Source: Heloderma charlesbogerti
Lineage: Eukaryota > Chordata > Lepidosauria > Squamata > Helodermatidae
DNA: 64,000 bases
Reading direction: 5' to 3'
Assembly (NCBI GenBank): GCA_026122225.1
Contig: JANEZZ010000737.1
Span: 558,001 to 622,000, forward strand
Within the stretch, counting starts at the first letter, position 1; every line of letters starts with the position of its first letter. The notes under the pieces were generated by a model. The model searched no databases. It was given only the letters and a program-made list of their open reading frames with translations, and was not told where the DNA came from. Below are positions 29,019 through 40,391 of this stretch, in pieces. The position numbers and the translations under genes are program-made.

Positions 29019-31410
29019 AAAGATACTGGAAAAGATGGTGGCTTCTAAACTCCAGGTGGCCTTCAATGATATGATTATTTGTATCTGTTCCCATCTGGTT
29101 TCTGGCCTGGCTTTGGGACAGAAACAGCCTTGGTCACTTGGGTGGAGGACTTACCCCAGGGAACAGATGGGTGGAGTGCAACCCTATTAGATCTCCTGGA
29201 CCTCTCAACAGCCTTCAATATCATCGCGCATAGTATCCTTCTGGATCACCTAACCAGGGTAGGACTAGGTGGGCACAGTGTTACAGTGGCTTGGTTCTCA
29301 CATCATGGCCAATTCCTGGTTTGGAATTTATGGGGCATGTGGGGGTACACTGCCTCCCCCCTGCTCACCACTTCCACTTTCAGTCAACTTTTGGAAATGA
29401 AGCAAGAATGCCCTGTTGCTAGGTTGTTTCATGATGTCTGAATCCAGAAATTCTGGGTTATTTACAGGTTAAACAACCCAGAGTTAACCCAACAACAAAC
29501 CATAGACAATTGTTCTGTGTGCTCACTCCCATGACCCCTGCCAATTCCTGGGTTAAACAACATGATTTGTGAACAGGGTCTGTGGCTGCAGTCCTTTCTG
29601 GAGGGACACACCCACAAGGTGGTGCTGGCTAATTCTTGGCCTTTGCGGTGCCTCAGGGTACCCCCATGCTTGGCCCCCATGCTTTTAAAAATCTACATGA
29701 AGCCACTGGGTCAAGTAATCTGGAGGTCTGGCCTAAGTATCATCCAGAGGTGGATGACACACACCTCTGCTTCTTGTTTCCTCCAACTCATCCCAGGGAG
29801 AGTATGGAAATCCTGGTGTCTGCAAGCTATTTCGGGATGGATGAGGGCACATAGGCTGAGGTCTAATCCAGCTAAGATGGAGGTACTGTGGGAGGGGAAA
29901 CTTGCTGATCTGGATGGAAGTGTGAGACAGGTATTGGATGGGGTTGCGCTCCTCCTGAAGGACTAAGTGCATAGCTTGGGGTTTCTCCTGGCACTGTCTG
30001 TGTAACCACAGGTATCATTGTTTATCAGGAGTATCTTGGACCAATTCACCAGCTGCATCCTTAACAGGAGAAAGTGAACCTACAGTCAATCATGCCCCAA
30101 TTACATGCAGTTTAGACTACTGTGATGTATATGAGGCTACCTTTGAAGATGGTCCAGAAGCTTCAACTAGTGCAGAATGCAGCCATCCGTTGCTTGTGGG
30201 GGCTAAGTGATTATCAGAGCATTTCACACCAATTCTGTACCAGCTGCCCTGGTTGCCAGCGTGTTTCCAGACACAATGGAAAGCATTTATTGACTTTAAA
30301 GTCCTAAATGGCTTGGGACAAGGTCCACTGTGAGAAAACGGACCTTGCGCTTCCAGCCCTTATTCTGGGGTATTTGCTGCCACCACCCATGAGACTGTTA
30401 GTTCTAAGCTTGTACACTTGGGAGACTTTTACACTTAGGGAGAAGAACAGGCCCCTTTTACACAGTTTCCTTCAATCTCCTTGAAAAAGTAGCTACCATA
30501 GCTGCCAAACAGTCCAGCACAAGAGTAAGACCAACCTCAGGCCAGATGAAAGACCTTAATAAACTCTGTTTACCAATGGGGTATATTTATTCAAGAACTA
30601 AGCAGAAAGAAGTTCCGAAACAGTCAATTGCTTTTAAAAATAAAATAAAATCTAGAATTGGCTAATGAAATCATACTTATTAGGAACGGAATCCCTTTGT
30701 TTTCAAAGTAGCTTGCAGATTGGGGAGAGAAGAGCCCTACCTGGATCTCTGGGGTCCAGTCTTGTCTCTTAGCCAGCAGCACAAAAGGCAAAGCAAGGTT
30801 TCACAGTCAAAGGTATTTCTATGGAGGAGGGGAACTCAACTTCCATAGAGTGGGTTGGAAATCCAAACTAATCAATCACTCACTGGAGGTGACCTGATCA
30901 TATACATCCTAAGGTGCATGATTCCCTTAGTTAACATGTGGCTGAGTCATTGGGGGAGGGGATGAAGAGGAGTAGCCAAACCTCAGGTGTGTAGTAATGC
31001 AATGTTTGGTACTTAGAGTTTTTCAGCATGTCTGGGCATATCCTTCATCCAGAGACATGTTCTACAGCAGGGTTTGTCGCTCATGGATGCACCTGTATGA
31101 ACCTGTCCAGGCCCTAGGACTGGCCACAGAGGCCTTGATCACATGCCCACAGGTGAGATCTAACAGGTTGGTGGGAACAAGAAATGGCCTTTTCTATGGT
31201 GGCTCCATCATTATGGAATGCTCGTCTGCAGGTGATACACCCGGCTCCCTCCCTATTTTTAAATGGGCCGTAATGTTTCAGTCTTTTAATTGATGCTGGG
31301 TTATGCTTTATGGTTTTAACAGTTGCAGATTTCTATTTTGTTTTATTTGTGCAGGAATGGTATTTTAATACTGTTGTTTTAGCTATATATCTTTCAGTAA
31401 ATATTTTAAA
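29019..31410 (+). mobile_element. L2-like LINE, decayed, with insertions
   Basis: Plus-strand pieces in three frames follow the RT order: SGFWPGFGTETALVTWVED (29094-29150), LLDLSTAFNIIAHSILLDHL, FLEGHTHKVVLANSWPL (29594), KIYMKPLGQVI, a degraded YADD region near 29745, DGVALLLKD (29938) and KMVQKLQLVQNAAIRCLWG (30146). Stops and shifts are many, so the copy is old. About 290 bp at 29281-29570 and 740 bp at 30330-31080 do not fit the LINE and may be later insertions. The 3' end near 31400 is AAATATTTTAAATAAATA. Confidence 0.7.
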
Positions 31411-31870
31411 TAAATAGGCCATAGGGCTGTTTTTATAATAAACACAACAGAATTTGGTTTTTTGGGTGAGAAACTGGCAAGTAGCCATTTCTGTCTGGAA
31501 ACAAGGATGTTAAATTCCCACTGTGGGTGATTTTTAAAAATTATTATTAACAGTAGCCATTTAATCATTTTTAAAATTATCCCAAGATTCCAGCATTCAT
31601 CAAGAAATGCATTAACACTGTTTAACATTCAAATGAGACATCTGCTACCTCTCAGATTTTGTTCAAAGTGTGCCAATAATCGCCTAATATTTGCATCTCA
31701 GAGGGGCTGCAATCTATACACACACAAAACAGTAAAATATATGTTATTAGTCAAGTCAATCATATTTACTTTTCATTTAGTCCACAGACCCCTTTGTATT
31801 TTAAGAGATTAGAAAGGGAAGAATTATACTGACATAGCTTCAAGAATCACTGTAGCATTGCCTTTTTGTT
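31411..31870. other. unassigned AT-rich DNA
   Basis: No repeat recognised. Confidence 0.4.
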
Positions 31871-31962
31871 AAGGCTGCAGTACTATATCCACTTACCAGT
31901 GAGTAAGCTCCATTGAACTCAATGAGAGTTCACTACCTTGTGAATAGACATACAATTGTGTT
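31871..31962. mobile_element. B-type MITE
   Basis: AAGGCTGCAGTACTATATCC opens, CTCCATTGAACTCAATGAG is the central palindrome and TAGACATACAATTGTG closes. Confidence 0.55.
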
Positions 31963-31969
31963 ATTCATG

Positions 31970-31972
<3 letters not shown>

Positions 31973-32000
<28 letters not shown>
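31973..32000. repeat. microsatellite (GA)n
   Basis: Fourteen GA units. Confidence 0.95.
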
Positions 32001-32003
<3 letters not shown>

Positions 32004-32149
32004 TATGTAAATTACAACTCTATTGAAAATATGAAAAAAAGGGTATATCTGTTCACTGCTGATTCAATATAACAAAGGGAACAAAGAGAAATAATTAAAC
32101 CTGTCCTAGCTTTATAGGGGGCTTTAAACTATGAGAGCAAAATATATGG

Positions 32150-32350
32150 GGTTAGATCCAGATTCAGGCACATGAGACTGGGTTGGCAGAAGTGGATTTG
32201 TCTATGCCCTCCTTCCCACAGCAGCCTCACCATCACCCTGTAAATGCTACGAAGAGGGTTGGGGGATACAGCTGAATGGGGTGAGCTGTGGTGTGGGGGA
32301 GGGGGATCCACGAAAATCAGGTGGAGACACCCTCCATAAGCAAAGCCTTC
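32150..32350. mobile_element. TGGATCCA-ended MITE-like repeat
   Basis: GGGTTAGATCCAGATTCAGG opens, CCTGTAAATGCTACGAAGAG and GGATCCACGAAAATCAGG match the family body. The right end is lost. Confidence 0.55.
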
Positions 32351-33101
32351 TGTCAAATATCAAATAAGAACCCCCAATCACACTAAAATATAGCCCAGTA
32401 AGAACAATAAAAAATAATACGTCTATAATTACAGCTAAAACCACATCATTTACATGGCATGCGACATGATAAAATAAGGCTCTATCTGTAGTTAAAGGCA
32501 AAATCCAAAGGCATTTTTTTCCCCAAATTCATGAATCAGCAGATCAGAGTCTTTTTGTGTAGTTGAGGATGTGACAAAGCTGAACATATTTTCAAAAGGA
32601 ATTACTAACAGGATTAAATTTAGCTTACTGAAAACACAGAATAGTGCGCTCAGATACTGGAAGGATTTAAGGCCAATCACTGTATTAAAAGCTTTGTAAG
32701 AACCACTAGCTATTCTGCTTAGGTGAAAAGAAGGGGAGAGCAGCTGTAAGGATTCTTTCCTTATCTTCTCTCAGGGCCAAACTACATGTTCCTCTGAAGT
32801 TGCATGCAAAGCTAGCCTGGCAGCCCTTCATTGCAAATTGCCCACCCATAGGAGGAAAAGCAGTTGGCGGGGGGGGGGGGGAGAAAGGAGTGCTTAAGGC
32901 TTCCCCTACCAACCTTTTCTTCTCTGACACTCTCCCTGAGTCACTCTCCCTATCCAAAGTTACTTTGGGTTCTCCAGACAAGGCTTTTGTTGTATAATCA
33001 CCCTGCCTCATCTATGGGATTTTATGGTGAGTCCAGATGATGACAAAATCCTGTAGGCAGGGTGATTTGTAGCCCACCTGTATTTTCCCACTGTTTCCTC
33101 T
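32351..33101. other. unassigned DNA with a G-run
   Basis: G-run at 32869-32881. Nothing else recognised. Confidence 0.4.
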
Positions 33102-33113
33102 GTCTTTTTTCTT

Positions 33114-33462
33114 TAAAAAAAAAAAAAAGGTAAAGGTGTCCCCAACCAGTCGTGTCCAACTCTAGGGTGTGGTGCTCATCTCCATTTCTAAGCCGAAGAG
33201 CCAGCGTTGTCCGAAGACGCTTCCGTGGTCATGTGGCTGGCATGACTGAACACCGAGGTGCACGGAACGCTGTTACCTTTCCCGCCGAGGTGGTACCTAT
33301 TTATCTACTTGCAATTTCTTGCTTTCAAACTGCTAGGTTGGCAGAAGCTGGGACTGAAGACGGGAGCTCACTCCGTCATGCGGCACTCGGGTCTCGAACT
33401 GCTGTCCTGCCGACCTTCCAGTCTGCAGTTCAGCATCTTAACCACTAAGCCACTGCAGCCCC
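33114..33462 (-). mobile_element. Sauria (ACA-type) SINE, first of a pair
   Basis: Same layout as 6723-7057. Minus-strand head GGGGCTGCAGTGGCTTAGTG, B box CAGTTCGAGACCCGAG, 3' motif AGAGTTGGACACGACTGG and an A-rich/ACCTTT tail joined to a poly-T (as seen on the minus strand) at 33115-33128. GTCTTTTTTCTT precedes it (33102-33113) and follows it (33463-33474). Confidence 0.9.
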
Positions 33463-33474
33463 GTCTTTTTTCTT

Positions 33475-33814
33475 AAAGGTGGTAAAGGTGTCCCCAACCA
33501 GTTGTGTCCGACTCTAGGGTGCGGTGCTCATCCCCGTTTCTAAGCCGAAGAGCCAGCGCTGTCCGAAGACGCTTCCGTGGTCATGTGGCCGGCATGACTG
33601 AACACCGAGGTGCACGGAACGCTGTTACCTTTCCCGCCGAGGCGGTACCTATTTATCTACTTGCAATTTCTTGCTTTTGAACTGCTAGGTTGGCAGAAGC
33701 TGGGACTGAAGATGGGAGCTCACTCCGTCACGCAGCACTCGGGTCTCGAACTGCTGATCTGTCGACCTTCCAGTCTGCAGTTCAGCGTCTTAACCACTAA
33801 GCCACCGCAGCCCT
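33475..33814 (-). mobile_element. Sauria (ACA-type) SINE, second of a pair
   Basis: Directly follows the first copy in the same orientation. It is flanked by the same GTCTTTTTTCTT (33463-33474 and 33815-33826). Head GGGCTGCGGTGGCTTAGTGG, 3' motif AGAGTCGGACACAACTGG. The two copies differ at scattered CpG sites, so they are not a very recent duplication. Confidence 0.9.
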
Positions 33815-33826
33815 GTCTTTTTTCTT

Positions 33827-34592
33827 ACTCCCCCAAAAAAACATTAAAGAAAAGACAGAATAGATGAACAATGTCTTTTGACTGGTAGCGATAGAAGCTC
33901 TCTGTCTGCAAGCATCCTATGTTTACCTTGCAAACACAGGTCTGGAACCCTATGGGAGAAAGGCTATTTAGGGGGGGTGTCTTTGAGCAATTGTTTACCA
34001 GCCATTGCGTAAGGACAGGTTGCCTAGTGTTTTTTAAAACCTAGTATTGTCTCCCCCCACACCATTTTTTCAAGAAGTGGTAATGCCCGAGCAAATGTGC
34101 ACTACAAGGTCTAAGAATAAGGAAATTGCAAGAGTTAAAAGCAGAGAATCCCAATTAAAATAGAGCTGCCAATCCTTCTAGGTAATAATGACACTGAACG
34201 CATTCCTTGCTCCTGCAACGCTGTTGAGCATGCTCACAACAGCATCTCAGAAGCAAGGAGTCCTGGGACATGTAGTTTCGAAGGCACCCGATGCCCATGC
34301 GAATGACTCCGGCACTATGGAAAAATTACATTTCCCAGTGTCACCCTTGCCTGGCAAGTTGCTGTTGCAGTGTTCAAGGTGCTATGGAGGGAAATACTCT
34401 GTTTAAATTCTGAGACAGAAAATAATTTTTGAGGGAAATGCTGCTTGATTTGTAATGCAGCCAGTCAGTCACAAACTTTGGCAATGTCCTTTTGCAAATG
34501 CCAACATAAACCTCGCTTTTGAAAATGGCAAGACGCTGTCAAGCTAAGGAGACCTCAGAGAGATTTCCTTCTAAATGAACACTCTTGGTATC
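33827..34592. other. unassigned non-coding DNA
   Basis: Contains GGGACATGTAGTTTCGAAGG (34265-34284) and ATTACATTTCCCAGTGTC (34325-34342), an imperfect inverted pair that may be a decayed MITE. No gene seen. Confidence 0.35.
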
Positions 34593-34700
34593 AGTGTAGG
34601 CTGGTAGCCTTGGCTAGCTCCTTTAGAGTTCTGACTGGTTCTGGCTGAAACACGGACTGGATTCACTGCCCCACTGACATTGCAGCCACCAGCCTCCATG
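34593..34700. mobile_element. AGTGGAGG foldback MITE, left arm mostly deleted
   Basis: AGTGTAGGCTGGTAGCC runs straight into GCTCCTTTAGAGTTCTGACT and the right arm GCCACCAGCCTCCATGG. Confidence 0.6.
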
Positions 34701-35461
34701 GCTTAGGGTGGTGATATCTTAGTGTGCCAAGCAGAGATGACTTCTTTCTGTTTCCCAGCTTTGTTCACCATCCCAAAAAATTGCTCATCAATCCCAAATG
34801 TCTGATGAGGAAAATCTGATTTCATTCTTGTTCCCTTTTTTTGTTAGCTTTTGCTGGAGATGAAATTGAGTTATTAGCCTTCCTAGGTAAGTCTGCCTCC
34901 AACATGCCCCAAATATAGCATTGCTGAGAATCTCATTTTGAGTATGCAGCTATCTGGTAATGGGTCAGTTGGAGAGGCTGATACAGCCTGGGAAATCACC
35001 ATAGCAACCTACACTACAGAGAAGAGCTTTGATGAGGACATGGAGGCTAAATTGTCTCTCCTGAACTGCCCTTTGGCTTAATAGGCATGGTGGGTGTTCA
35101 GGAGGCATGCCTCGAGAAAGTGACAGATACTATATGGATGAAGTCAGCGATGCGCTGTTATAACTCTGCAGTCTTTAAATCAGACCCAGACCCACCTTTA
35201 ACCCAACCTGCCGCAAGATGAGATCCACTTACAATTATTTATTTTTTACCGGATCTTTCCATCTTTCTCCTTATGTCACCAGATGCAAAAGAGGTAGGGT
35301 CCAGCTCAGGGATTGCAGGCACTGGGGCCCCTGGTTTGGAAGACCACTGGACTCAGGCTCAGTGGTGTCAGGTTCCAGCAATTCTGTGGGTTGTGCTACA
35401 AGCCTTCCTGATTCCATTGGCCCCTTCTTCCTCCAGCTCAGTGTCAATTGCTGCTGGTAGT
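34701..35461. other. unassigned non-coding DNA
   Basis: No repeat recognised. Frames of about 80 codons at 35218-35488 carry no known motif. Confidence 0.4.
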
Positions 35462-35745
35462 CTGGACCAGGGCTGGCCCTACCATTAGGCAGAGTGAGGC
35501 AATCGCCTCAGGCAGCAGATCCTGGGAGGCAGCAGCAAGATGTTGAAGGAGAGAGCTATGGGCCACACAACCTACCCTGCACCTGCTAAACTAGCCTGCA
35601 GCCCTCATTTGAGGTGGAGAATGTTATCTCATTCCCAGTGTCAAAGATTCAACTTCTTGCCCAGTCAGCTTTTGTACATGAAATGGGAGGGGGTGCCATC
35701 TTGTCCTTCACCTCAGGCAGTAAAATGTGGTCTGGACCAAGACAT
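35462..35745 (+). repeat. interspersed repeat, family F, copy 1
   Basis: CAGGGCTGGCCCTACCATTA, GCCTCAGGCAGCAGATCC and CTTCACCTCAGGCAG match the inverted copy at 60640-60910. Class unknown. Confidence 0.5.
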
Positions 35746-35787
35746 CAAGAGCAGAAACACCTAGAGTACTACAGCCTCCCCACACAG

Positions 35788-36030
35788 CGGCAGCTGGTGA
35801 CTCCAGTTCCAGAGGGGCTGTGATTCCATTCAGGGTTTTCGTTATCACCAGCCAAAACTCTAATGGTGCTATCCAAAGTGCTGAAAGCTGTTATCCAAGG
35901 TGCTGAACCCTATCCCCAAAATAGGTTCAGCACCTTCGATAGCACTGTTAGCATTTTGGCTGGTGGTAACGAAAACCCTGAATGGAATCACAGCCCCTCT
36001 GGAACCGGAGCCACCAGCTGCCACTGTCCC
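35788..36030. mobile_element. foldback MITE, AGTGGAGG superfamily, complete variant
   Basis: Arms GGCAGCTGGTGACTCCAG and its partner GGAGCCACCAGCTGCC, with TTCCATTCAGGGTTTTCG against CGAAAACCCTGAATGGAA, form a stem of over 100 bp. The inner part ATCCAAGGTGCTGAACC is the same as in 37493-37708. Confidence 0.75.
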
Positions 36031-36037
36031 CCGCCTA

Positions 36038-36121
36038 CAGCCTCCCCGTCTTGGTGCCCTCCAGAAGTTTTGGACTTGAGCTCCCATCAGCTCCAGCCAG
36101 CATGGCCAGTGGGCATCAGGA
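36038..36121. mobile_element. palindromic hAT MITE, left half
   Basis: CAGCCTCCCCGTCTTGGTGC, CAGAAGTTTTGGACTTGAG and CAGCCAGCATGGCCAGTGG match the left half of the family. The right half is absent. Confidence 0.55.
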
Positions 36122-36149
36122 CGCTAGAGTTATCTATTGCTCATATAAT

Positions 36150-36285
36150 CAGCCTTCCCCACCCCGGTGCCCTCAAGATGTTTTGGATATCAACTTCCAT
36201 CAGTCCCAGTCAGCAAGGCCAGAGGTCAGGAATGCTGGGAGTTGTAGTCTAAAATGTCTGGGGGGCACCAGTTTGGGGAAGGCTG
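36150..36285. mobile_element. palindromic hAT MITE
   Basis: CAGCCTTCCCCACCCCGGTG and CACCAGTTTGGGGAAGGCTG are the ends, GTTTTGGATATCAACTTCC and GGGAGTTGTAGTCTAAAA the arms. The outside 8 bp do not match. Confidence 0.7.
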
Positions 36286-36919
36286 GAGTACTGAATTTGG
36301 TAGAACAGTCAAGCTAGATCAAAATTGGAGATAACGATCATGGATGTCTCTGAAACCAGAGTTGATGGGAAGCACTGTTAACTGTTATTGTGACCTGACT
36401 ATGAGGATGGAGCAGTGGAAAAAATGGCCAAATAAACCCCATGAATGCAGGTGTTCCCATGATCTCTGGACCAATATTGCTAAACAAGTACAGAACTCTG
36501 TATAAACTAAGGGCTAACCTGTACGCTACATTGAATACATAGCGTGCGGCTGATCTTCACCATTGGTACCAATGGAGTTTTCTCTCTCTATCTGGCTCCT
36601 GCTGTGAGCGGGGGGGGGGGCGTAAATCTTGGAGGAGGGAAGTGGCAGGGGGGAAGATTTAAACCTCCTACCCCTGCACAGTGGTCCTGATCACCATTGG
36701 GTTCCGCACGTTTACACTAAGGTAAGCAAAATGGTGAGGATCAGCTGCATGCGACGTATTGAACGTAGCTTATCATTTTAGCCCTATGACGCAGGATCAG
36801 CATTAGAAAGTCTAAGAGCTGATTTCCATCAGCCCATGGGTGTCATTTCATTCTGCCATTTAAGAATATTTCTACAAGTGACCTTGTAGGAGTGAAATTG
36901 ACTAGATCGGAAGACATTT
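36286..36919. other. unassigned DNA with a G-run
   Basis: G-run at 36610-36620. Two segments around it, TACGCTACATTGAATACATA (36521) and GACGTATTGAACGTAGCTTA (36753), resemble inverted arms of a larger foldback, but the match is weak. Confidence 0.35.
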
Positions 36920-36920
36920 A

Positions 36921-37049
36921 AGGTGCAGTCCTATGCATGTTTAGACAGAAAAAAGTCCTGCAACTCTTAGCATGGCCCAGCCATGGCTGGCTGGGGCATG
37001 CTGGGAATTGTAGGACTTTTTCTGTCTAAACATGCATAGGATTGTGCCC
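36921..37049. mobile_element. A-type palindromic MITE
   Basis: AGGTGCAGTCCTATGCATG and CATGCATAGGATTGTGCCCT are the ends. The right inner arm GCATGCTGGGAATTGTAG (36996-37013) is, inverted, CTACAATTCCCAGCATGC, a full match to the ZNF143/THAP11 type motif as I recall it. Confidence 0.7.
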
Positions 37050-37492
37050 TTACAGGCTTTGCTTCATTGACCTATGCTGGACCAGGGACTGAGGCTGCAC
37101 CTCAGGCTGTCAAATGGAGTCTGGCCCAGACGCAGCAGGTCTCTGTCCTTTGCATTTGTTCAGTATCAAGCTGGATCAGGACTAGTTCCGTAGCAGCAGG
37201 AGGGGGAAATAATTCACATTACTCCACAGAAACTGGCATCAACAGCACACAGCAGTTAAGCATCATGACTAGGAAACTGACCAGTGATTGCCCTCTTGTG
37301 GACAGCATATGACCAATCACAATGGGTGGCATAGGAGTTCTTAAGGAAGTCATAAGGAAACCCACAATGACCAATAGCTTCAGACAGAGAGGGTGAATAG
37401 TGAGGCCGATGACAACTCACTAGTGGAAAATCATTATGCAAAGAGCTATGTTATTATGTGCCATGGCACAGACAGTGAGCACGGATTTTATC
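37050..37492. other. unassigned non-coding DNA
   Basis: TGGACCAGGGACTGAGGC and CACCTCAGGCTG at 37077-37107 resemble family F. The remainder is unassigned. Confidence 0.35.
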
Positions 37493-37708
37493 AGTGGAAG
37501 CCGGTGGCTCCAATTCTGTTGGGGTTGTAAATCCATTCTGGGTTTTAGTTAGAACCAGCCAGAACTCTAAAGGAACTATCCAAGAAGCTGAACCATATCC
37601 CCCAAAGGTTCAGCACCTTGGACAGCTCCTTTACATTCTGGCTGGCTCTGACTGAAACCCAGAATGGATTCACAGCCCCACCAAAATCAGTGCCACCAGC
37701 CTCCACTG
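37493..37708. mobile_element. foldback MITE, AGTGGAGG family, complete
   Basis: AGTGGAAGCCGGTGGCTCC pairs with GTGCCACCAGCCTCCACT, and CCATTCTGGGTTTTAGTTAG with its partner TGACTGAAACCCAGAATGG. The centre is GGTTCAGCACCTTGGAC. At 216 bp it is the best copy of the family here. Confidence 0.8.
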
Positions 37709-37967
37709 GATTTAATTCAGGACCCAGCTCAAAAGCCACTAGCAAAACACCTGGATCTATAGAAATTCCATAACCCACCATCTCGGGTTTTGGTCCCACC
37801 TAGCCCAGCAGTCATGATGTGCCTGATCATGAACTTCATTGGGCAATCTTATGTTTAAATATTATATAATCTCTACCCACTTCCACGCCACTGATAATTT
37901 TATAATCCTCTACCATGCTCCCCAGTCTCCTTTTTTTCTAAACTAAAAAGCACCAAATACTTTATCC

Positions 37968-38090
37968 CAGCCTTCCCCAACCTGATGCCCTCCTGATGTG
38001 CTGGACTACAACACCCATCATCAGTAGATAGCATGGCCAATGGGAGTTGTAGCCCAACACATCTGGAGGCCAACAGGTTGGGGAAGGGTG
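37968..38090. mobile_element. palindromic hAT MITE with near-intact duplication
   Basis: CAGCCTTCCCCAACCTGATG to CAGGTTGGGGAAGGGTG. Outside are CTTTATCC (37960-37967) and CTTTAGAT (38091-38098), six of eight equal. Confidence 0.75.
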
Positions 38091-38098
38091 CTTTAGAT

Positions 38099-38847
38099 TG
38101 TAAGCTTGTCAACACAGCCTGGGTGTTTTTTGTTTTTTGTTTTGCCGCACTTGCTGGTTTTAGACATCATAATTGTTTTTCAATTACATTTCTGTTTTTC
38201 AGTCTGAGACGAGTAATTTATTCCCACTCCATCTGACTAGCTTGTTTCTCCTATTTGAGTGGGTGCATCTCCGATTCACTTGGCCAAGTGAGGATATAAC
38301 AGCTTCAAGGACAGACTCCACTCAGTGATAAATTTACAAATCCAAACTGTGCGTTTGGGGGTTCAAGAATTAAAGTGTGGGCAGTGGTCCCTGAAGCATC
38401 TCTCAAGCCAGTCAACACAAACTTGGTATTGGAGAATATATATTTATTGCTCGAACAGTCTAAGAGAATGCTTTCATCATGGTATGGCAGATCACAAACA
38501 TTCCTAAATACAAGCAAGTTATAATCGCTAAGAGTATAATGGAAATAGTAGCAAGCACATTATGAACACATAAATTCCTCTGACGGTTAATATCAAAATG
38601 TCATATTCACCTAAGTAGAAGGCACAGTGAACAGAACTAGCATAAGCATGTTGAGTGCGGTTCTTGTTCCCCCAGGATCTCTCCACCCAAGCAGATCAAA
38701 GTCTTACTTCTTATAATATCTGTGTCAATGAACTCATCCAGAGTTTCAGATCTAGTCATACATCGACTCCTAGCCTTTAGCATCTAACCCTAAAAGGACT
38801 GCAACCAAGTTTACTGCTGATATGAAGGTCCACCTCATAATGAACCC
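38099..38847. other. unassigned non-coding DNA
   Basis: GTTTTTTGTTTTTTGTTTTG at 38127-38146 is the only simple repeat. The remainder shows no repeat I know. Confidence 0.4.
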
Positions 38848-38962
38848 TAACCTTCCTCACAGGATTGTTGTGAAGATAAAATGTGGGATGAGGACCGTGT
38901 ACACCACCTTGAGCTGTTTAGGAAGAAAGGGGGGATATAAATGCAATAAACAAACAAACAAA
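38848..38962 (+). mobile_element. MIR-like SINE, 3' half
   Basis: CCTCACAGGATTGTTGTGAA, TACACCACCTTGAGCTG and GGGATATAAATGCAATAAAC followed by (AAAC)n match the 3' half of 893-1148. The tRNA-like head is missing. Confidence 0.65.
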
Positions 38963-39629
38963 GCCTTATCTCAGGACACGAGCTTATATAACTTTCTTAT
39001 GGTTTCAAGGTCAAAAGCTCAGTCAAAAGGATTCTCAGTCAAAAGGGATCTCTCTCCTCGCCCTGCTTTTGTGCGAAATTCCCCACACTGTACGCTGGGG
39101 GTCACTAAAGTACTGGGTTTGAATTGTCCCTTGCCTTGCCTTGCCTTGCTCTAAAGCTAAATCAAAGTCAATGATGTGATTTTCTCCACTCTTTATATTT
39201 CCATTACAAGGAGCGTTGTTGTTGGTTTACTTACAGCCAGAACATCTATTTATAATCATCTTGTTTCTAAGAAGTGACAATCTGCATGATTCTGAATAAC
39301 TGCTGGAATAAGGAATCTGGAACATGGATCGTGGTGGTGGAGTCATGAGGAAAGAAAGAGAGAAATACAAAGTAGAAGCTGTATGCATCAGCTAGCTTTT
39401 TTACCTGACTCTGTTCCCATTTTAGAGATCCATTGATATTTTGATTTTACCTAGTTTGCTGTGAGGTTCTGCTGATCCAAAACTCTTACCATGCTCTTTT
39501 AAGTTTGGCATCTTAAGTGGGGAGAAATGGGGCAGCAGGAGCATCTCTGTTCTCCTAGACCAGACCTTGTTATCAACTCTGCTCCAGGTTGGGGTGGGGG
39601 TGTTGTCTGGCCTACTGTCAAGGTAGCAG
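38963..39629. other. unassigned non-coding DNA
   Basis: Short CCTTG tandem at 39129-39150 (four units). No gene seen. Confidence 0.4.
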
Positions 39630-39880
39630 GGATTTATTTATTTATTTATTTTTACATTTATATCCCACTTTTTCCCCCTCTTGCAAGGAATCCAAGATGG
39701 CTTACATGGTCCACCTCCTCTTCATTTTATCCTCCCAACAACCCTGTGAAGCAGGTTAGGGTGAGAGTCAGTGACTGGTCCAAAGTCACCCAGTGAGCTT
39801 CAGGGCTGAGTGGGGACTAGAACCCAGATCCCCTGAGACCTAGTCCAACACTCTAACCACTACAGCACACTGTCTTTCTG
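39630..39880 (-). mobile_element. MIR-like tRNA-derived SINE, full length
   Basis: Reads from about 39880 down. A box GCTGTAGTGGTTAGAGTG, B box TGGGTTCTAGTCCC, body CACTGGGTGACTTTGGACC, 3' end GGGATATAAATG with (AAAT)n at 39631-39650. Overall order equals the copy at 893-1148. Confidence 0.75.
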
Positions 39881-40391
39881 ATGTCACTGACATCAGCAAA
39901 CTAGGAGAACCACTCCATCAGGTCCCCACCTATGAAGGTATCTCAGGCTCCCAGCCAGCCCAAGCTCTGGGGAGACTTCTTTAGAGGTGGAGGGTTGGGA
40001 TTCCACAGCAAACCCCACACCCATGGAAGCCGTGGGGCAACTGGGGGAGTCCTGTTACAGGGATGCCTCACCTGGGGCCACAAAGAACCCTTTTAACACT
40101 ACCCTGTGTCCTGCCTTGCTTCCCGACTCTCCTTGTGTGTCCCATGGTTCTCTGGAGCACAGAAGGTGGTGGCAGAGCAGGTGAGAGGCTCAGGATGATT
40201 CCCAGAGGGCCCAACTGGCCCCCAGAAGACTCTTTTGCCTACTCAGAAGGAAATGTTTACTCGGGAAGAAGGGAAGTCCCAGCTGCAGCCTGCGGACAAT
40301 ATGGCCGCAGACCCAGCTGCAATTGCTGAGCCAGGAAGGAAGGGAGCTGACAGCACGCATAGAAGTCCTCAGTCTCCTTCCAGACCTTTGC
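39881..40391. other. unassigned non-coding DNA
   Basis: No repeat recognised. Confidence 0.4.

Noticed and set aside
35863..36317. Frames of 111-129 codons on the plus strand
   Set aside because: They read across a foldback MITE and two hAT MITE copies.
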